A DNA stretch of 64,000 nucleotides from Bacteroidota bacterium (lineage in GTDB: Bacteria > Bacteroidota > Bacteroidia > AKYH767-A > OLB10), in NCBI GenBank assembly GCA_016722525.1, contig JADKJB010000032.1:245396-309395 (forward strand), written 5' to 3'. The position numbers and the translations under genes were made by a program. Numbering within the stretch: the stretch's first letter is position 1; each line of letters opens with the position of its first letter. Positions 8,991-18,899 of this stretch are shown here, in pieces. Under the pieces are notes generated by a model. The model ran no database searches, was not told where the DNA came from, and worked only from the letters and a program-made list of their open reading frames with translations.

Positions 8991-10619
8991 ATGAAATTCA
9001 ATAGCCTTCTTTCACGAATTTTATTCAGCTGTGTTTTAGTATTTTCAATTTCAACGGTTTTTGCTCAATCTACCAGAAAACCAGCTCCGCCAGTTGTGAT
9101 TACAAAAGAACAGGCCTCTGAATTAAAAAAGCAAGCAGCCGATTTGTATAAAGCCAACAGCTTCAAAGCTGCCATTGATCCTTATGTGAAATTGGTGAGC
9201 TTCGATCCTGATAATATGGATTATAATTACAAGCTGGGAATGTGTTATCTCAATTCTAATGTGGATAAATCTCAGGCTATTCAGCATTTTGTTAAGGCTG
9301 CTGATAAAAAAGATGCTCCCAAAGATGTTTATTATCAAATGGGTCGTTCACTTTTGGCCGCAAATTTATTTGATGAAGCTATTGAGGCTTTCGAAAAATA
9401 TAAAGAAGTGAATAAAGGAGTTGTTAACGCAAAAATGAATCTCAATCAATATATTGAATATTGTTATAACGGTAAGGAATATGTAAAAAAGCCTCTTGAA
9501 GTAAAATTTACTAATCCCGGTAAATTAGTCAATTCCATTTCTGCCGATTATGCGCCTATAGGTATGGCCGTTGATTCCGCTCTTTATTTTACCTCTAACC
9601 GCAAAGGAAATATGGGCGGAATAGTAGATGGTTTCGGTGAAATAATTCCTGATATTTATAGCACTTCTAAAACTGATACTTCCTGGACCAAAGCCAAAAA
9701 CCCTGGTACAAATCTAAACTCGGAATTATATGATATTTCAACCGGTTTGAATTCTAATGGAGATAAGATGTTAGTTTATAAAGAAGGTGCTGAGGCAGCC
9801 GGTGATATTTATATTTCATCTCTAAAAGGAAAATCATGGCAAAAGGCTGAGTTATTAGACCCATCCCTTGCAACTAAAACACTCGAAACAGGTGCTTGTA
9901 TTTCAAATGATGGAAAGCGGATCTTCTTTGCTGCTGATATGAAAGGAACTTTAGGTGGCAAAGATATTTTTATGATGGAGATGAATGAAAGTAAAAAATG
10001 GGGAGCCCCTGTAAACCTGGGCCCAACTATTAATACCAAGCTGGATGAGGAAAACCCCATGTTATGGCACGATGGAAAAACACTCTTCTTTTCGTCTCAA
10101 GGTCATACAAGCATGGGAGGCTTCGATGTTTTTATGAGCTATCGTCCCGATCCTGTTTCAGATTGGGCAAAACCTATGAACATTGGGTTTCCCTTAAATA
10201 CCACCGGCGATGATCTTTATTTTACGCTTGCCGCTAATGCAAGAACAGGTTATGTGGCAACAGTTAAAAAAGGAGGTTTAGGTGATCTAGATATCTGGTA
10301 TTTTAATTTAACTGAACCCCTCATTAAAAATGCAGGAGTACTCTTTCGTGCTTCAATTCTTTCACCTCAGGGACTTCCTTCCAAAGATGCCATGTGTAGC
10401 GTTGTTAAGGAATCAACAGGGGAAGTATTAGGTATTATGGAAGCAAATGGCGCAGCTGCCGAGATTTTTATTCTGTTGCCTGCAGGCAACTACAAATTGA
10501 AAGCCCGCTCACCTAAAATGGGTCGTTTAGAAGAGGATATTGTTGTTACCGGCGACGAAGGTGAAAAAGGAATTTCCAAAGTATTTAAAATGCAACCTAA
10601 CCCTTCCTCAAAACCTTAA
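8991..10619 (+). CDS. Exported TPR and PD40 (WD40-like) repeat protein
   Basis: About 542 residues. The start at 8991 gives the signal peptide MKFNSLLSRILFSCVLVFSISTVFAQ; the frame opens earlier, inside the end of the E2 gene. TPR-like helices occupy roughly residues 45-160 (AADLYKANSFKAAIDPYVKL, AIEAFEKYKEV). PD40/WD40-like blades follow (ALYFTSNRKGNMGG, KRIFFAADMKGTLGGKDIFMME, KTLFFSSQGHTSMGGFDVFMS). The C-terminus is a small beta domain. The layout is that of T9SS-associated PorE-like proteins, but the OmpA-like peptidoglycan-binding domain is absent. It probably acts in the periplasm; function unproven. Confidence 0.8.
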   Translation: MKFNSLLSRILFSCVLVFSISTVFAQSTRKPAPPVVITKEQASELKKQAADLYKANSFKAAIDPYVKLVSFDPDNMDYNYKLGMCYLNSNVDKSQAIQHFVKAADKKDAPKDVYYQMGRSLLAANLFDEAIEAFEKYKEVNKGVVNAKMNLNQYIEYCYNGKEYVKKPLEVKFTNPGKLVNSISADYAPIGMAVDSALYFTSNRKGNMGGIVDGFGEIIPDIYSTSKTDTSWTKAKNPGTNLNSELYDISTGLNSNGDKMLVYKEGAEAAGDIYISSLKGKSWQKAELLDPSLATKTLETGACISNDGKRIFFAADMKGTLGGKDIFMMEMNESKKWGAPVNLGPTINTKLDEENPMLWHDGKTLFFSSQGHTSMGGFDVFMSYRPDPVSDWAKPMNIGFPLNTTGDDLYFTLAANARTGYVATVKKGGLGDLDIWYFNLTEPLIKNAGVLFRASILSPQGLPSKDAMCSVVKESTGEVLGIMEANGAAAEIFILLPAGNYKLKARSPKMGRLEEDIVVTGDEGEKGISKVFKMQPNPSSKP

Positions 10620-10629
10620 TTACTTTTTC

Positions 10630-11451
10630 ATGCAAATTAATTTATCCCGCCCTCTTGCATTTTTCGATCTGGAATCAACTGGTCTTACTATTGGTTCTGA
10701 TCGGATCATAGAAATTTCTGTTTTGAAACTTCTCCCAGATGGTTCTAAAGTGACTTTTACAAAAAAAGTAAATCCCGAAATGCCTATTCCGGAAGTGGTT
10801 ACTAAACTCACTGGAATAACGAATGAAGATGTTGTGGATGCACCTAAGTTTGCAGAGATTGCGGATGAATTAAAAGAATTCCTTAATAACTGTGATCTGG
10901 CGGGTTACAATTCTAATAAGTTTGATGTGCCTTTGCTTTTTGAAGAGTTTTTTAGAGTGGGTGTTCCCTTCGATTTAACAGGAAGAAAATTGGTGGATGT
11001 GCAAAACATTTTTCATAAAATGGAACAAAGAACACTTGCCGCCGCTTATAAATTTTATTGTGAAAAGGATCTGATCAATGCCCACTCTGCAGAAGCCGAT
11101 ATTATTGCGACTTACGAAATTCTGATTGCGCAATTATCCCGCTATAAAGATCAACTCGAAGGCAATGTTGATTTCCTGCACAAATTTACCAATATGCACA
11201 ATACGGTTGACCTCGCAGGAAGGATGGTTTACAATGATAAGGGTGAAGAAATCATTAATTTTGGAAAGCATAAGGGAAAGTTAGTTACTGATGTTTTTGC
11301 AGCAGAACCATCTTATTATGATTGGTTGATGAAAGGTGATTTTCCTAGACAGTCGAAAGATGCCTTTACAGCAATAATGGAACGCCACAAGGAATCAAAA
11401 ATGGAAGCGAAAATGAATTTGCTTCAACAGAAATTTGGCCAAAAGTCCTGA
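10630..11451 (+). CDS. DnaQ-like 3'-5' exonuclease (DEDDh)
   Basis: 273 residues starting MQINLSRPLAFFDLESTGL. The DEDDh motifs are visible: ExoI DLEST with acidic residues D and E, ExoII GYNSNKFDVPLL, and ExoIII with H and D in NAHSAEAD. The C-terminal part (NFGKHKGKLVTDVFAAEPSYYDWLMKGDF) is a short extra domain common in Bacteroidota proteins of this type. This could be a proofreading epsilon-like subunit or a stand-alone exonuclease; I do not name it dnaQ. The start at 10630 is favoured over an upstream frame overlapping the preceding gene. It converges on pdhB. Confidence 0.88.
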   Translation: MQINLSRPLAFFDLESTGLTIGSDRIIEISVLKLLPDGSKVTFTKKVNPEMPIPEVVTKLTGITNEDVVDAPKFAEIADELKEFLNNCDLAGYNSNKFDVPLLFEEFFRVGVPFDLTGRKLVDVQNIFHKMEQRTLAAAYKFYCEKDLINAHSAEADIIATYEILIAQLSRYKDQLEGNVDFLHKFTNMHNTVDLAGRMVYNDKGEEIINFGKHKGKLVTDVFAAEPSYYDWLMKGDFPRQSKDAFTAIMERHKESKMEAKMNLLQQKFGQKS

Positions 11452-11512
11452 TTACTTTGCTTCTATTTAATGTTTTGGTAACAGGGCCCAAAGTGTTCGT
11501 GGATTTCCGTCT

Positions 11513-12496
11513 TTATTTAACCAAATACATCACTTCCTTTACTGCAGCAATCACTCTTGCCGGATTAGGTAAAAAAGCATCAATCAGCGTTGGTGCATAA
11601 GGCAATGGAACATCACCACCCATGACTCTGATAACAGGAGCATCCAAATAATCAAAAGCGTCTAGCTGTACCTTAAAAGCAACCTCAGTTGCAATCGCTG
11701 CCAAAGGCCATGATTCTTCAACAATTACTAAACGGTTGGTTTTTTTAACCGATTGTATAATCGTGTTGTAGTCGATAGGTCGAACGCTTCGTAAATCGAT
11801 TACTTCAGCATCTATCTGAATTTTTGCAAGTTCTTCTGCCGCTTTTAATGCTACCTTCATCATTTTGCCGAAAGAAACGAGTGTTACATCTTTGCCTGGG
11901 CGTTTTATGTCGGCAATTCCAATTGGCATCAAATATTCTCCTTCCGGAACCATTCCTTTGTCACCATACATTTGTTCCGATTCCATAAAAATTACAGGAT
12001 CGTTATCTCTGATAGCAGATTTGAGAAGTCCTTTTGCATCTGCAGGATTAGAAGGTACTATTACTTTTAATCCGGGACAGTTCGCATACCAGCTTTCAAA
12101 TGCTTGTGAATGTTGTGAACTAAGCATGCCTGCAGAGCCGGTTGGCCCGCGGAAAACAATTGGCACATTGAAGTTTCCTCCAGACATCGACATCATTTTT
12201 GCAGCCGCATTAATGACTTGATCAATAGCAACAAGTGAAAAGTTAAAAGTCATGAATTCAATAATAGGACGGAGGCCATTCATTGCTGATCCTACTCCGA
12301 TTCCTGCAAATCCAAGTTCGGCAATTGGTGTATCAATAATCCGTTTAGCTCCAAACAAATCAAGCATACCCTGACTGACTTTATAGGCTCCGTTATATTC
12401 AGCTACCTCTTCACCCATTAAAAAAACCTTCTCGTCACGATGCATTTCTTCTGTCATCGCTTCCCTTAGTGCTTCCCGGAATTGTAGTTCTTTCAT
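11513..12496 (-). CDS. pdhB: Pyruvate dehydrogenase E1 component, beta subunit
   Basis: 327 residues, full length for the family. It opens MKELQFREALREAMTEEMHRDEKVFLMGEEVAEYNGAYK, with the conserved E in GEEV and the subunit-interface region IDTPIAELGFAGIGVGSAMNGLRP. The C-terminal transketolase domain shows VIDLRSVRPID and VIVEESWPLAAIATEV. It forms the alpha2beta2 thiamine-diphosphate E1 with PdhA, which is not in this window. No frameshift. It stands alone on the minus strand, convergent with the exonuclease; a TACTTTTTG box about 45 bp upstream may be its promoter. Confidence 0.93.
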   Translation of the reverse strand: MKELQFREALREAMTEEMHRDEKVFLMGEEVAEYNGAYKVSQGMLDLFGAKRIIDTPIAELGFAGIGVGSAMNGLRPIIEFMTFNFSLVAIDQVINAAAKMMSMSGGNFNVPIVFRGPTGSAGMLSSQHSQAFESWYANCPGLKVIVPSNPADAKGLLKSAIRDNDPVIFMESEQMYGDKGMVPEGEYLMPIGIADIKRPGKDVTLVSFGKMMKVALKAAEELAKIQIDAEVIDLRSVRPIDYNTIIQSVKKTNRLVIVEESWPLAAIATEVAFKVQLDAFDYLDAPVIRVMGGDVPLPYAPTLIDAFLPNPARVIAAVKEVMYLVK

Positions 12497-12697
12497 ATTT
12501 TTAAAATAAATTTCATTGCCAAAACTCCTTCAGCGTGGCAAAAGTAGGAAATTTGCAGCACAAATTGGTAGGGGTAGGAGCTGAAATTAATGATCGAATT
12601 AACTTTAAATCATAGGAATATCCATCACTTCGAGTCATTAATTGACTGAAAACAAAACACCCTTCATTTCGAAATTAAGGTTATATTGGTGAAAATT

Positions 12698-13027
12698 TTA
12701 ATTGCTCATAGTAGAGACATATTGCAATATCAACTCTTGCTTTCTTGCGTCAATGACTTCAGAACCGGCTTTTTTATTTGCCTTTGCAGTCATTCTGGGA
12801 ACAATAGTTTTCCATTGCGCTTCAGATTTCTTTTTTGGGTCCTTTAAGCTATGGCATTTGGTACATTCAGTTTCGAAAATGGATTTCCCTTCATTCAAAC
12901 TGGCAAGAGTTATATCTGTGTATTTTTTAGCTCCCCGATCTACATCAGCTTGGGTAGGACTGAGCAATTTAGTGCTTCCGCATGAAACAAAAACAAGTAT
13001 TGAAATGGTGTAAATGATTTTTTTCAT
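12698..13027 (-). CDS. Small c-type cytochrome lipoprotein
   Basis: 109 residues. The N-terminus MKKIIYTISILVFVSCGS is a lipoprotein signal with its Cys in VSCGS. A single haem-binding CxxCH motif, ECTKCHSL, lies near residue 57, and a possible distal Met is in IVPRMTAK. The size and motif spacing fit a monohaem class I cytochrome c anchored to a membrane, most likely an electron carrier. Its partner oxidase or reductase is not in the window. Confidence 0.8.
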   Translation of the reverse strand: MKKIIYTISILVFVSCGSTKLLSPTQADVDRGAKKYTDITLASLNEGKSIFETECTKCHSLKDPKKKSEAQWKTIVPRMTAKANKKAGSEVIDARKQELILQYVSTMSN

Positions 13028-13258
13028 AAAATTGATGGTGTTGGAATTTGTAACTATTTTGTGATTTATTGATTCTCCGGTTACAGAGGATTTATCATCA
13101 TAACTTTGATGAATTCATCCATTTAATTAGCTATAATTGCGAAATTTAGTAGTTTTTTACTTAGTTTCCAAATCCGATAAAAAACTATTAAATTGTTGAA
13201 GGTGATAATTTTATTTTGACTTCATATAGTGGATTTAATAGTTGAATCCGGCCCGGTG

Positions 13259-14227
13259 CTAATTTACTATGGCCAAGCCATTAATTTTTAGTAGTTCCTC
13301 ACCCAATTTTTTTGAAAAAATTGCCGATCCTGTTTTATTTAAATGCTCTGAATTAAAGAAGTATTCCTTTTGTTGGCACATAATGTCATCTGAATAATTC
13401 AGATAAGGGATCTGGTATTTTTTTGAAAAGTGTTCAAACCAAGCCATCACTTCATCTCTGTTTTTAGTAAATCGCTGTCCGTCGATGTATTCCGGAGTGT
13501 AAACGAAAATTAATTTTATTTTATTTTGGGAACATTCCTGTATAAATTGCTCAAAAAGTTTAACTGCTGAAGAATCGATTTTTGGTACATAAGCATTCAT
13601 CTTAGTCTGAGCGGCAGTCAAATCCTCATTCCAAACTTTGTTCATTCCAATGTAACCATGTTTTCTTCCACTGGTAACTGCATCGGATTTTACAGAGCTC
13701 TTAATCGCTTGAAATACTATACTGCTGTTTCCGGTATAACGAAGTAGTGGAAGGTAATAATCCAGCAAATTAAAGCCATGATACGATTGGGTATAGTGCT
13801 TCATGTTCTCATTAAATAACATGTAGGGTAGAAATTGTTCTGGATTGTATAAATCAATTCTTTTTTCCAAAGTAAATATATCTAATGATACTATGACATA
13901 AGAGGGCTTTTTGTTATACTTTAAAAGTTCCAAATGTCTCAAATAGGAAATCCAAAAATTATGACCATCAACACCTAAATTATAAGTTCTTTTTTTTAAT
14001 GTGCTTTCCAGTATTTGAGGATCTATTTGTACCCAGGCCCTTGAGGAACCATAAATAAGTAGTTCGGAATTAATTGTGCCATCATATATAGCATTCCATA
14101 CTGAAAATTCATCAGCAATAATACCTTTCGCTTTTTTTAAATTTAACGATAAGAAAAAATCAAAAATTATTGTTATTAATAGTAGTAGAATAAAAAATAC
14201 TACTGAATTTCGAAATAGTTTTTTCAT
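13259..14227 (-). CDS. Membrane-anchored SGNH/DltD-like hydrolase protein
   Basis: 322 residues with one N-terminal membrane anchor (VVFFILLLLITIIFDFFLS). The block LLIYGSSRAWVQIDP carries a nucleophile-like GSSRA near residue 60, and the C-terminal SEHLNKTGSAIFSKKLGEEL supplies the catalytic His of an SGNH fold. Proteins of this design often modify extracellular polymers, as AlgX and DltD do, but there is no acyltransferase (MBOAT) partner nearby, so the substrate is unknown. No frameshift. Confidence 0.65.
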   Translation of the reverse strand: MKKLFRNSVVFFILLLLITIIFDFFLSLNLKKAKGIIADEFSVWNAIYDGTINSELLIYGSSRAWVQIDPQILESTLKKRTYNLGVDGHNFWISYLRHLELLKYNKKPSYVIVSLDIFTLEKRIDLYNPEQFLPYMLFNENMKHYTQSYHGFNLLDYYLPLLRYTGNSSIVFQAIKSSVKSDAVTSGRKHGYIGMNKVWNEDLTAAQTKMNAYVPKIDSSAVKLFEQFIQECSQNKIKLIFVYTPEYIDGQRFTKNRDEVMAWFEHFSKKYQIPYLNYSDDIMCQQKEYFFNSEHLNKTGSAIFSKKLGEELLKINGLAIVN

Positions 14228-14374
14228 TTTATAAAATAAAAACGTAATGTATGTTTTTTGTTTTTAAAAGAGTCTTTATGGAGATTGTTATAATACTGAA
14301 TACTTCATTAAAAAATTTGTAACAATGACTTGGCAATTGTATAGGGATTTGTGGTGGGTTGAAATCATATCCAT

Positions 14375-16111
14375 TTACTTACTTCGATCGGTTGCTTCGT
14401 ATTTTTGAAGTAGTTTTCTGTTCTTGCTTTTTCCGAACAACGCTGAACTATTATCTACAGCAACTTCAGAGGTAAAATTGGTGCCTTCTTTTAATTTGTA
14501 GCGCTGTACCTTGCTGGAAGGGAAAACGTCGTATAGTGTTGCATCATTTTCAATGGTAAAAGGTACTTTGATTTTATTGAAATCCACTGCTGTATTCATC
14601 CAGCGATAGTACAAATAGCCATCTTTTGAAATGTAATACTCAAACACTGGTGCCTTTCGTTCAAAGAGGTATTGATTGAATAACCAATTGTAATTTTTAT
14701 TTGTAACCGAATTTACAGTTTGAATAAATTGTGCGGTAGAAGTAGTTTTATATTTGTAATCATCATAGAAGGTTTGCATTATTTTTAAAAAGATCGAGTC
14801 ATTTGCAATCTGATTGCGTAACGTGTGTAAGGTCCATGCACCTTTAACATAAACATCTCCATCATGGTAATCAAAATACCGTCTTCCTGAGGGTCCTACT
14901 ACCGGTCTTTTATTTTTGATGGTCCAACGGTAAAAAAGCAGGTGGTTATAAGCCAGATTTGATCCATATTCTTTTTCAAGATAGAGTACTTCGCCATAGG
15001 TGGTAACCCCCTCTTGAAGCCACACATCAGCCAGGTCAGCAACACTTATGGCATTACCAAACCATTCATGACCAGTTTCATGAAGCATAATATAATCTTC
15101 TTTTCCATACAAATCATTTTTGAATCCGTTTCCATACGCAATTCCTGATTGATGTTCCTTCCCCGAATACGGTGATTCTACTAATTTGAGACCATCATCA
15201 TACCACGGAAATTCACCATACAGTTGTTCATATACCAGTAGATGGTTTTTGACCTGTTTAAAATGTTCCTTCGCTTTTGAAACATTCGGCTTTAGGACAT
15301 AGTGATTAATAGATAAGGTTTGGCCTTTTAATCCGGTATAACTGTCATCAATTCTTTCGAAGTTCCCAAGGTAAAACGTAATATTGTAGGTGTTAATGGG
15401 GTTGTTCACCTTCCAGGTAAATGATTTATAAGTTGCATTCTCATCGATCGCTTGAAGGACTCCATTTGAAATGACCATTAAATTTTTTTCTGCAATTGAA
15501 AAACGCATTAGCGAACTGTCAGGTTCGTCAGAAGTGTGATCTTTACAAGGAAACCAAATACTTGCACCTTCCGATTCGCAAGCTACTCCGGCCCACGCAT
15601 TTTTTTCTTTATCTTTCTTCCAAACCAAACCTCCCGCCCATGGTGGTTTTCTGGCAATAATTGGTTTTCCATCATAGTTCACATGTACCGAAAACGTTTG
15701 TCCTTTCTTTATTTGGTGATCCATCTTTAAATAAACAGCTCTGAATATTCTGGTGTATTTTAAAGTAGCACCCTCACGCGATCCAAATCGAATCTCATTG
15801 ATTCGTAAAGATTTTTCAAGATCAATTTGTATCGAATCAATATCAACAAGTGCTTTGGCGCGAATTTCTACCCAGCCACCTAAAGTTTTTTCTTCCGGAT
15901 GAAGTTGGATATCTAAACCATAAAATACAACATCAAAACTCTCGCGTACTGGTGTTAACTCACCTAGCAATATGGTCTCCTGATTGAATTTAGGCTCTTT
16001 CCCTGCCTTTTTAGGATTATGAACTTTAATATGAATTCCCAGCAGTGAGCAAGAGGAAAAGGATATTGTTAAAAGAAGATAAAATAGCAGTATCCTTTTT
16101 CTTTTTTTCAT
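14375..16111 (-). CDS. M1-family metallopeptidase lipoprotein
   Basis: 578 residues. A lipoprotein-like leader ends in SFSSCSLLG. The N-terminal beta domain follows the aminopeptidase N layout. The substrate-anchoring block is EHQSGIAYGNGF in place of the classical GAMEN, as in other Bacteroidota M1 proteins. The zinc site is HETGHEWFGN with the third ligand Glu in WLQEGVTTYGE. The catalytic Tyr is probably in the YVKGAWTLHTL region. It likely trims peptides in the periplasm or at the cell surface. It lacks the large C-terminal helical domain of the 900-residue enzymes. No frameshift. Confidence 0.88.
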   Translation of the reverse strand: MKKRKRILLFYLLLTISFSSCSLLGIHIKVHNPKKAGKEPKFNQETILLGELTPVRESFDVVFYGLDIQLHPEEKTLGGWVEIRAKALVDIDSIQIDLEKSLRINEIRFGSREGATLKYTRIFRAVYLKMDHQIKKGQTFSVHVNYDGKPIIARKPPWAGGLVWKKDKEKNAWAGVACESEGASIWFPCKDHTSDEPDSSLMRFSIAEKNLMVISNGVLQAIDENATYKSFTWKVNNPINTYNITFYLGNFERIDDSYTGLKGQTLSINHYVLKPNVSKAKEHFKQVKNHLLVYEQLYGEFPWYDDGLKLVESPYSGKEHQSGIAYGNGFKNDLYGKEDYIMLHETGHEWFGNAISVADLADVWLQEGVTTYGEVLYLEKEYGSNLAYNHLLFYRWTIKNKRPVVGPSGRRYFDYHDGDVYVKGAWTLHTLRNQIANDSIFLKIMQTFYDDYKYKTTSTAQFIQTVNSVTNKNYNWLFNQYLFERKAPVFEYYISKDGYLYYRWMNTAVDFNKIKVPFTIENDATLYDVFPSSKVQRYKLKEGTNFTSEVAVDNSSALFGKSKNRKLLQKYEATDRSK

Positions 16112-16454
16112 TTATTTCGAGGCATTTGAAACTTACACTAAAATTATGGAAATCATTGATGAAGTTTTGACAGGAACAGGCAGTCAATTTTAAGAATAAT
16201 TTTTATAAATTAATTTTAAATTGGAATAAATATTTCTGTCTCAGTAATTTAATATAAGTACTCGATCTGTAATGTATAGGTATTTTTACTTCGGAAATTT
16301 AAACTTAAATTGTATTTAACATATTGATTAATAGACTTATAAATATAGAATACTATTTGGTTTTCTTATTTTAAAACTGACTGCTGTGTGTTAAATAGTT
16401 AACATCCGTAAAGGGGGTGAACACTAAAGAACAAAATAGTAATTAGTTATAAAT
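16112..16454. other. 343-bp AT-rich gap
   Basis: No credible open frame, RNA gene or repeat is visible. It lies upstream of the M1 peptidase gene and should contain its promoter, but I find no strong TAnnTTTG box in the proper place. Confidence 0.6.
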
Positions 16455-16772
16455 TTAGTCTTCCAATTCCTCTCTTGCCCCACGGAGTTCATTGTATGTT
16501 TTCTGATTTTTTTGTTTTGCTGCAAGTTTTTCACCTTCAGTAAAAATTGCAATAGCTTTTTCTATGTTACCGGATCTTTCTAAAAGTTTACCATAATGAT
16601 AATAGTTAGCAAGGTAGTCAGGGTAGGAGTGATGCAAGGCCTCCATAATCTTTTGGGCCTCTGTATCATTGCCAGAATTAATATATTCTAAAGCTAAAGC
16701 ATACCTGCTGAACAAATCCTTCGGATCTTCTTCAATATATATTTTTAGCGTAGCAATTCTTTGGTTTTCCAT
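16455..16772 (-). CDS. Small TPR protein
   Basis: 105 residues made of two to three tetratricopeptide helical pairs (DLFSRYALALEYINSGNDTEAQKIMEAL, YLANYYHYGKLLERSGNIEKAIAIFTEGEKLA). No signal peptide, so probably a cytoplasmic scaffold or adaptor. It is divergent from etfB with 173 bp between them. The partner is unknown. Confidence 0.75.
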   Translation of the reverse strand: MENQRIATLKIYIEEDPKDLFSRYALALEYINSGNDTEAQKIMEALHHSYPDYLANYYHYGKLLERSGNIEKAIAIFTEGEKLAAKQKNQKTYNELRGAREELED

Positions 16773-16919
16773 TCAACAAAGTTAATCACAAACTTCTTTT
16801 TTTAACGATAGTAAGTCATTTCCTTTCCAGTTTCAAATGAGTTAAAATGATTAAATGCCTCCAATCACCAAATGAATTCTAACTGCCTGTAAACAGCTCT
16901 ATTTTCAATCAAATTTAAT

Positions 16920-16927
16920 TACCTTTG
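16920..16927 (+). promoter_or_regulatory. -7 box of the etfB promoter
   Basis: TACCTTTG is an exact match to the Bacteroidota -7 consensus TAnnTTTG. It lies 18 bp before the etfB ATG, implying a very short leader. A -33 TTTG is not clear. Confidence 0.6.
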
Positions 16928-16945
16928 CAGTCCAAAATTCGAAAA

Positions 16946-17683
16946 ATGAAAATACTTGTTTGCATTAGTAATGTACCTGATACTACAACGAAAATAAACT
17001 TTTCTTCTGACAATAAATCCCTGGTTACCACAGGAATACAATATATCATAAACCCATACGATGAGATAGCGCTGACCCGTGCTTTGGAACTGACTGAAGT
17101 CTCCGGTGGAACAGTTACTGTAATAAATGTGGGTGACACATCTACAGATCCAACTATCCGTAAAGCCTTAGCAATAGGTGCCAGTGATGCTGTCCGTGTT
17201 AATGCAGCCCCTCGCGACGCTTACTTTGTAGCCAAACAAATTGCTCATCATGCAAAATCTGGTGGTTATGACCTTATTCTCACCGGTCGTGAATCGATTG
17301 ATTATAATGGATCTCAGGTAGCTGCCATGGTGGGTGAGTTGTTGGATATTCCTTCTATCTCAATTTGCAAATCTTTAAACATTGAAGCCGGTAAAGCTGT
17401 TTTAGAAAGGGAAATTGAAGGCGGAAAAGAAGTGATAAATTGTTCTCTTCCCCTTGTTGCAAGTGCAACAGAAGGAATGGCTGAACCACGCATACCAAAT
17501 ATGCGCGGAATAATGTCAGCACGGACAAAGCCTCTTATTGTGGTTGAGCCTATAGAAGTTGCTATGCTTACAACAATTGCAGAATATGATAAACCTCAGC
17601 CACGTGGTCAGGTAAACCTGGTTGAATCAGATAAAGTAGAAGAACTCGTGACGTTATTACATACTAAAGCAAAAGTGATATAA
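16946..17683 (+). CDS. etfB: Electron transfer flavoprotein beta subunit
   Basis: 245 residues starting MKILVCISNVPDTTTKI; the ATG at 16946 is chosen because homologues begin there and the -7 box lies inside the longer frame. It has the AMP-binding ETF beta fold: INPYDEIALTRALELTE, LTGRESIDYNGSQVAAMVGELLDIP and ATEGMAEPRIPNMRGIMSA. With EtfA it carries electrons from acyl-CoA dehydrogenases to the quinone pool. etfA follows after 125 bp. Intact. Confidence 0.95.
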   Translation: MKILVCISNVPDTTTKINFSSDNKSLVTTGIQYIINPYDEIALTRALELTEVSGGTVTVINVGDTSTDPTIRKALAIGASDAVRVNAAPRDAYFVAKQIAHHAKSGGYDLILTGRESIDYNGSQVAAMVGELLDIPSISICKSLNIEAGKAVLEREIEGGKEVINCSLPLVASATEGMAEPRIPNMRGIMSARTKPLIVVEPIEVAMLTTIAEYDKPQPRGQVNLVESDKVEELVTLLHTKAKVI

Positions 17684-17808
17684 CCGAAATCAATTGCAAC
17701 ATCGGAAAACTTTTTCTCCAAGCTAGAAATTTTGCTTTATAGGAATTAGTTTTCAACCAAGTATTCATTAACTTTTATTTTAAAAATCAGCACTTAACAT
17801 TATTCATT

Positions 17809-18786
17809 ATGTCTGTATTAGTTTATTGCGAAAATGCCGGAGGAAAATTTAAAAAATCCACCTATGAAGTAGTTTCCTATGCTGCCGAAATTGCAAATAT
17901 GTTAGGAACATCGCTGACTGCCCTATCAATTGGTGATGTTGCCGAAGCAGATTTGCCCGTGCTGTCAAAATTCGGTGCTTCAAAAATCCTTCATGTTGCC
18001 AATGATAAACTCAAACAGTTTGTGAATATGGCCTATGCTTCAGTAATTGCGGAAGCTGCAAAAGCGGAAGGTGCCATGGTTGTTGTGCTTTCAAATACTT
18101 TTTCCGGAAAAGGGCTCGCTCCTCGATTGGCAGTGAAACTCGATGCAGGACTCGTTGATGGTGCTATTGCCTTACCAGATACCAGTGCTGGTTTCAAAGT
18201 TAGGAAAAGCGCTTATTCAGGTAAAGCTTTCGCTGATGTAGAAGTTACTTCTTCAGTTAAAGTAATTACCCTGATTCCTAATTCATATAAAGTTGTTGAA
18301 AAGTCTTTGGCTGCAAATATTGTAGCTTTTGCTCCTCAAATTAATGATAATAGTTTTGCGGAAATGGTGAAGGAAATTGTCCGTGCTGCTGATAAAGTTT
18401 CACTTCCCGAAGCAGAACTGGTTGTTTCTGCCGGAAGAGGAATGAAGGGTCCTGAAAACTGGGGAATGATTGAAGAACTTGCCGATCTTTTAGGTGCTGC
18501 AACAGCTTGCAGCAAGCCGGTCTCAGATTCCCATTGGCGACCTCATTCTGAACACGTCGGTCAAACCGGAATTTCTATTAGTCCCAATCTATATATAGCC
18601 ATAGGTATTTCTGGAGCAATTCAACATCTTGCAGGTGTTAGCTCTTCGAAAAATATCGTAGTTATTAACAAAGACCCTAAATCTCCTTTTTTTAAATCAG
18701 CCGATTACGGTATTGTTGGTGATGCATTTGAAGTGTTACCCAAGCTTATAGCCGCCATCAAAAATTTCAAATCTGTTAATGCCTGA
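17809..18786 (+). CDS. etfA: Electron transfer flavoprotein alpha subunit
   Basis: 325 residues. The C-terminal FAD-binding domain is clear: VVSAGRGMKGPENWGMIEELADLLGAA, CSKPVSDSHWRPHSEHVGQTG, and YIAIGISGAIQHLAGVSSSKNIVVINKDPKSPFF. It pairs with EtfB encoded just upstream, in the usual beta-alpha order, probably as one operon. Intact. Confidence 0.95.
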   Translation: MSVLVYCENAGGKFKKSTYEVVSYAAEIANMLGTSLTALSIGDVAEADLPVLSKFGASKILHVANDKLKQFVNMAYASVIAEAAKAEGAMVVVLSNTFSGKGLAPRLAVKLDAGLVDGAIALPDTSAGFKVRKSAYSGKAFADVEVTSSVKVITLIPNSYKVVEKSLAANIVAFAPQINDNSFAEMVKEIVRAADKVSLPEAELVVSAGRGMKGPENWGMIEELADLLGAATACSKPVSDSHWRPHSEHVGQTGISISPNLYIAIGISGAIQHLAGVSSSKNIVVINKDPKSPFFKSADYGIVGDAFEVLPKLIAAIKNFKSVNA

Positions 18787-18899
18787 TTCAAAGGTTGTTA
18801 ATTTTTTTTTGTGGAGAAGATTTCATTGAATCAAACTAAATAGTATTTTTAAGGTAAATTATTCCTGGTCGGTTACCCCGATCAACCTCCGGAACCGGT